Shown: one piece after another, positions 62,102-64,000 of the stretch
Layout of the letters: every line of letters starts with the position of its first letter
Position numbering within the stretch: position 1 is the first letter of the stretch
Assembly: GCA_024277285.1 (NCBI GenBank)
Contig: JAJRVM010000042.1
Span: forward strand, 11,405 to 75,404
DNA: 64,000 bases
Direction: 5' to 3'
Origin: Planctomycetota bacterium
GTDB lineage: Bacteria; Planctomycetota; Planctomycetia; Pirellulales; Pirellulaceae
Made by a program: the position numbers and the translations under genes
The notes under the pieces: generated by a model
Told to the model about the DNA's origin: nothing
Database searches by the model: none
The model's input: only the letters and a program-made list of their open reading frames with translations

Positions 62102-64000
62102 TTACTTGCTCGACTTGACCAGCGACTTGCGTTGCACAGCAATTCGTTCGACGGCCGTCCGAGAGATCGGTGCGGGATGGAGCTCGCCGGCTGCCCATGC
62201 GTCCATGTTCACTGTCCGCAGAGGGTTGGCCGGCGTTTCCGTCGCACCCGGTGGCAAGAGGCTCAGCGCATTGTCAATATCACCCAACGGAACCCATTGC
62301 ACGTACGCCTGCGCGGCTTGTGAGAACACGGTAGCGCCGTCGACACATGGCAGGGACGGAAAGTGCAGGTCGAGGTCAGGGTCGAGCGAAGGGAAGCCAT
62401 CCAGGTTACCGTAGTAGGGCAGCACGCGTTGCGCGACCCGTCGCAACGCGGTCGCGTCCCAGGTTTTTGCGTCTTCGCCATATTGTCGCTTCGCATTGCG
62501 CCAAGCATCCGCCAACAAGCGGTTGATGTACTCCTGTTCGAGTGCCGATACGGGGGTTTTAGGGTCGGTGGCGATCCGCTTCGTGATGGTCTTCAGGAAG
62601 TGAGTGAATCCCGAGTCGCCACCGCCGTAGATGAAGGCCAGTTCGGTATTGCTGAACCGAAACTGCGTGTTGATTTGAGTTGCCAACGCAGCTCCATGGC
62701 CGTCCAGTCGCGACGAGGCGCCCTGTTTCAACCACGGTTCGAGCTGTTGTAGTGCTTCTAGCGTATCGGGATCCAGCTTGACCTTCAGTGTATCACGCAT
62801 GTGGAGTCCCACTTGCACGATGGCTTGCCGAGCCGGATTGGTCGAGTCGCGAAACATTTCGAGTAGTTCGCCAGGCGTCATCGAACTCTTGCTTTCCAAT
62901 AATTGCCGCAGCCGCCAGGAACGAACGGTGTCACCCATCGCACCGGTCATCGTGCCGAGTGGGATGGGATAGAAGGAACCGACCGGGCGGTGATTGCCGC
63001 TCAGTACGTAGCCCTCGTTGGGATTCAAGACATGTGGCACCAAGTCTTGGGGAATGACGGTTTGCCAATCGTATTTGGAGGCCACGCCGGGAACGGCGGC
63101 GCGCCCCGCTCCTTCGGCCAATGCCGAACGCAGTGGCAACGCTCCGATCGTGGAATAGCCGATGGTCCCCGAACGGTCGCCGAACAGCACGTTGGCGGTC
63201 GGGAAACGCCAGCCATCGAGTCCGGCCAGGAACTGTGCGGAATCGTTGGCTCGCATCATCGCCAACGCGCCCTGGAACGTATCGTGATCGGTGTCGCAGA
63301 TAGGAATTCGCTTGAGTGCCACTAAGGGATCGCCCGGCTGGGCGAAAGCAAACTCGTTGACAATCGGGCCGAGATGCGTCATGCGAACGTCGATCGTCCG
63401 CGCGTCTTCTCCCTTAATTTTGATGGTCTCATGAAGGGTTTCAATATCGCGCCATTGGCCATCAAACTGGTATTGCCCAGGATGCGCGTCGTCGGTCTTG
63501 AGCATGAACAGGTCGGCCTGATCAGCCCCCAATGCGGTCATTCCCCAGGCGACGTTAGGTGTCCAGCCGATCAAGATGATCGGTGATCCGGCCACACCCA
63601 CACCACGCGCCGTGAAGGTCTTTCCTTGCAGGTGAAACTCGTACAGCAGCGACGGATTCGCCACGGGCGTTTGTGGCATGCTGACCAATACGGCACTCCC
63701 GCTCCCAGAATACTTACCGTCCGCAACCCAGGCATGGCTGAATTTCGGGCCCGCTTCGCCTTCGGCGGCCGAGTCTTCTTGGTTGTCGGAGAAGCCATGC
63801 TCTTGCATGAACTTCTGCGTCCGTTGCAGCCACGCGTCCGTCACGTCATTGCGTTGCACGACGGCAGTCGATTCGTCGCTGGGCACGCGCTCGACGTTGG
63901 GCGGCGGCACCGGGAAACGGCTCCTGCCACCTCCGCGCGCGCCTTGCCCCCTGCCCTTCCCGCTGGCACCCTGTCCTCTGGCACCCTGTCCTCTGGCACC
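62102..64000 (-). CDS. Penicillin acylase-family (Ntn) hydrolase, partial at the right edge
   Basis: The frame is open to the last base, so the 5' part lies outside the window; 603 codons from a GTG at 63910 plus 30 more are visible. The beta-chain start KFSHAWVADGKYSGSGSAV carries the nucleophile Ser (codon at 63737-63739) in place of the usual G-S-N: here F-S-H. Downstream match points are VGVAGSPIILIGWTPNVAWGMTALGADQADLF (a core block at ~105-135 from the GTG), GNHRPVGSFYPIP and GDTVRSWRLRQLLE. Upstream of 63910 the chain is a Gly/Arg linker with GARGQ repeats, probably the spacer between alpha and beta chains. These enzymes self-cleave and act in the periplasm on amides such as acyl-homoserine lactones. 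Substrate unknown. Confidence 0.9.
   Translation of the reverse strand, partial: GARGQGARGQGASGKGRGQGARGGGRSRFPVPPPNVERVPSDESTAVVQRNDVTDAWLQRTQKFMQEHGFSDNQEDSAAEGEAGPKFSHAWVADGKYSGSGSAVLVSMPQTPVANPSLLYEFHLQGKTFTARGVGVAGSPIILIGWTPNVAWGMTALGADQADLFMLKTDDAHPGQYQFDGQWRDIETLHETIKIKGEDARTIDVRMTHLGPIVNEFAFAQPGDPLVALKRIPICDTDHDTFQGALAMMRANDSAQFLAGLDGWRFPTANVLFGDRSGTIGYSTIGALPLRSALAEGAGRAAVPGVASKYDWQTVIPQDLVPHVLNPNEGYVLSGNHRPVGSFYPIPLGTMTGAMGDTVRSWRLRQLLESKSSMTPGELLEMFRDSTNPARQAIVQVGLHMRDTLKVKLDPDTLEALQQLEPWLKQGASSRLDGHGAALATQINTQFRFSNTELAFIYGGGDSGFTHFLKTITKRIATDPKTPVSALEQEYINRLLADAWRNAKRQYGEDAKTWDATALRRVAQRVLPYYGNLDGFPSLDPDLDLHFPSLPCVDGATVFSQAAQAYVQWVPLGDIDNALSLLPPGATETPANPLRTVNMDAWAAGELHPAPISRTAVERIAVQRKSLVKSSK
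63965..64000. repeat. 15-bp tandem repeat at the window edge
   Basis: ggcaccctgtcctct at 63965-63979 and 63980-63994, with the first six bases of a third copy reaching the edge. On the coding strand it encodes GARGQ units of the acylase linker. Confidence 0.93.

Overview
The window looks like the chromosome of a planctomycete, most likely of the Pirellulales. The evidence is the gene content: a DUF1549/DUF1553 'PSCyt1' cytochrome-like giant next to a DUF1501 protein, a DUF1559 pseudopilin with its small lipoprotein, a CRTAC1-type VCBS/UnbV protein beside a TPR protein, a PEP-CTERM protein, a bacterial alpha-2-macroglobulin, and Topo VI. Base composition is moderately GC-rich and even. Genes are widely spaced and mostly singly transcribed, and no prophage, transposase or CRISPR array is visible. 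The assignment rests on family recognition only; no database search was possible.

Layout. 0-7 kb: flotillin, a cation/proton antiporter, hisG and hisI on the minus strand, a small membrane protein and an FHA protein. 7.8-12.6 kb: tRNA-Gly, trigger factor, two tandem clpP genes and a coiled-coil lipoprotein, i.e. a protein-quality block. 12.9-18.4 kb: a three-gene minus-strand cassette (GAF/HlyD protein, periplasmic adaptor, PqqD-M50 protease-HlyD fusion) that looks like a dedicated processing/export machine. 18.5-23.9 kb: a SYLF protein, a BMC-T shell protein and a PduS-like flavin/Fe-S protein, bracketed by clusters of a short palindromic repeat. 23.9-34 kb: HAF-repeat PEP-CTERM protein, FucU/RbsD mutarotase, radical SAM protein and a 2012-residue alpha-2-macroglobulin. 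34-46.9 kb: TPR, CRTAC1, DUF1559 pilin plus lipoprotein (with a strong terminator), PSCyt1/DUF1501 pair, a 34-residue membrane peptide and two secreted tyrosine-rich proteins. 47-51 kb: both subunits of DNA topoisomerase VI. 51.5-64 kb: orphan ABC ATPase, methyltransferase overlapping a NCS2-like permease, an ECF sigma factor with a likely anti-sigma/pseudopilin partner, an unknown helical protein flanked by 53-bp inverted repeats, a POT peptide transporter, a duplicated kinase-like protein of unknown function, and a penicillin-acylase-family hydrolase that runs off the right edge.

How genes work together: the clearest functional units are topVIB-topVIA, tig-clpP1-clpP2, the M50/HlyD cassette, pduS-BMC-T, sigma/anti-sigma, and PSCyt1-DUF1501. 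The most unusual items are the duplicated kinase-like protein (60.2-62.0 kb), the M50/HlyD cassette, the repeat families (CCAGACAGTCTGG palindrome, TAACCGTTCACG 12-mer, 53-bp inverted repeat, and about ten 12-23 bp tandem repeats), and the orphan microcompartment pair.
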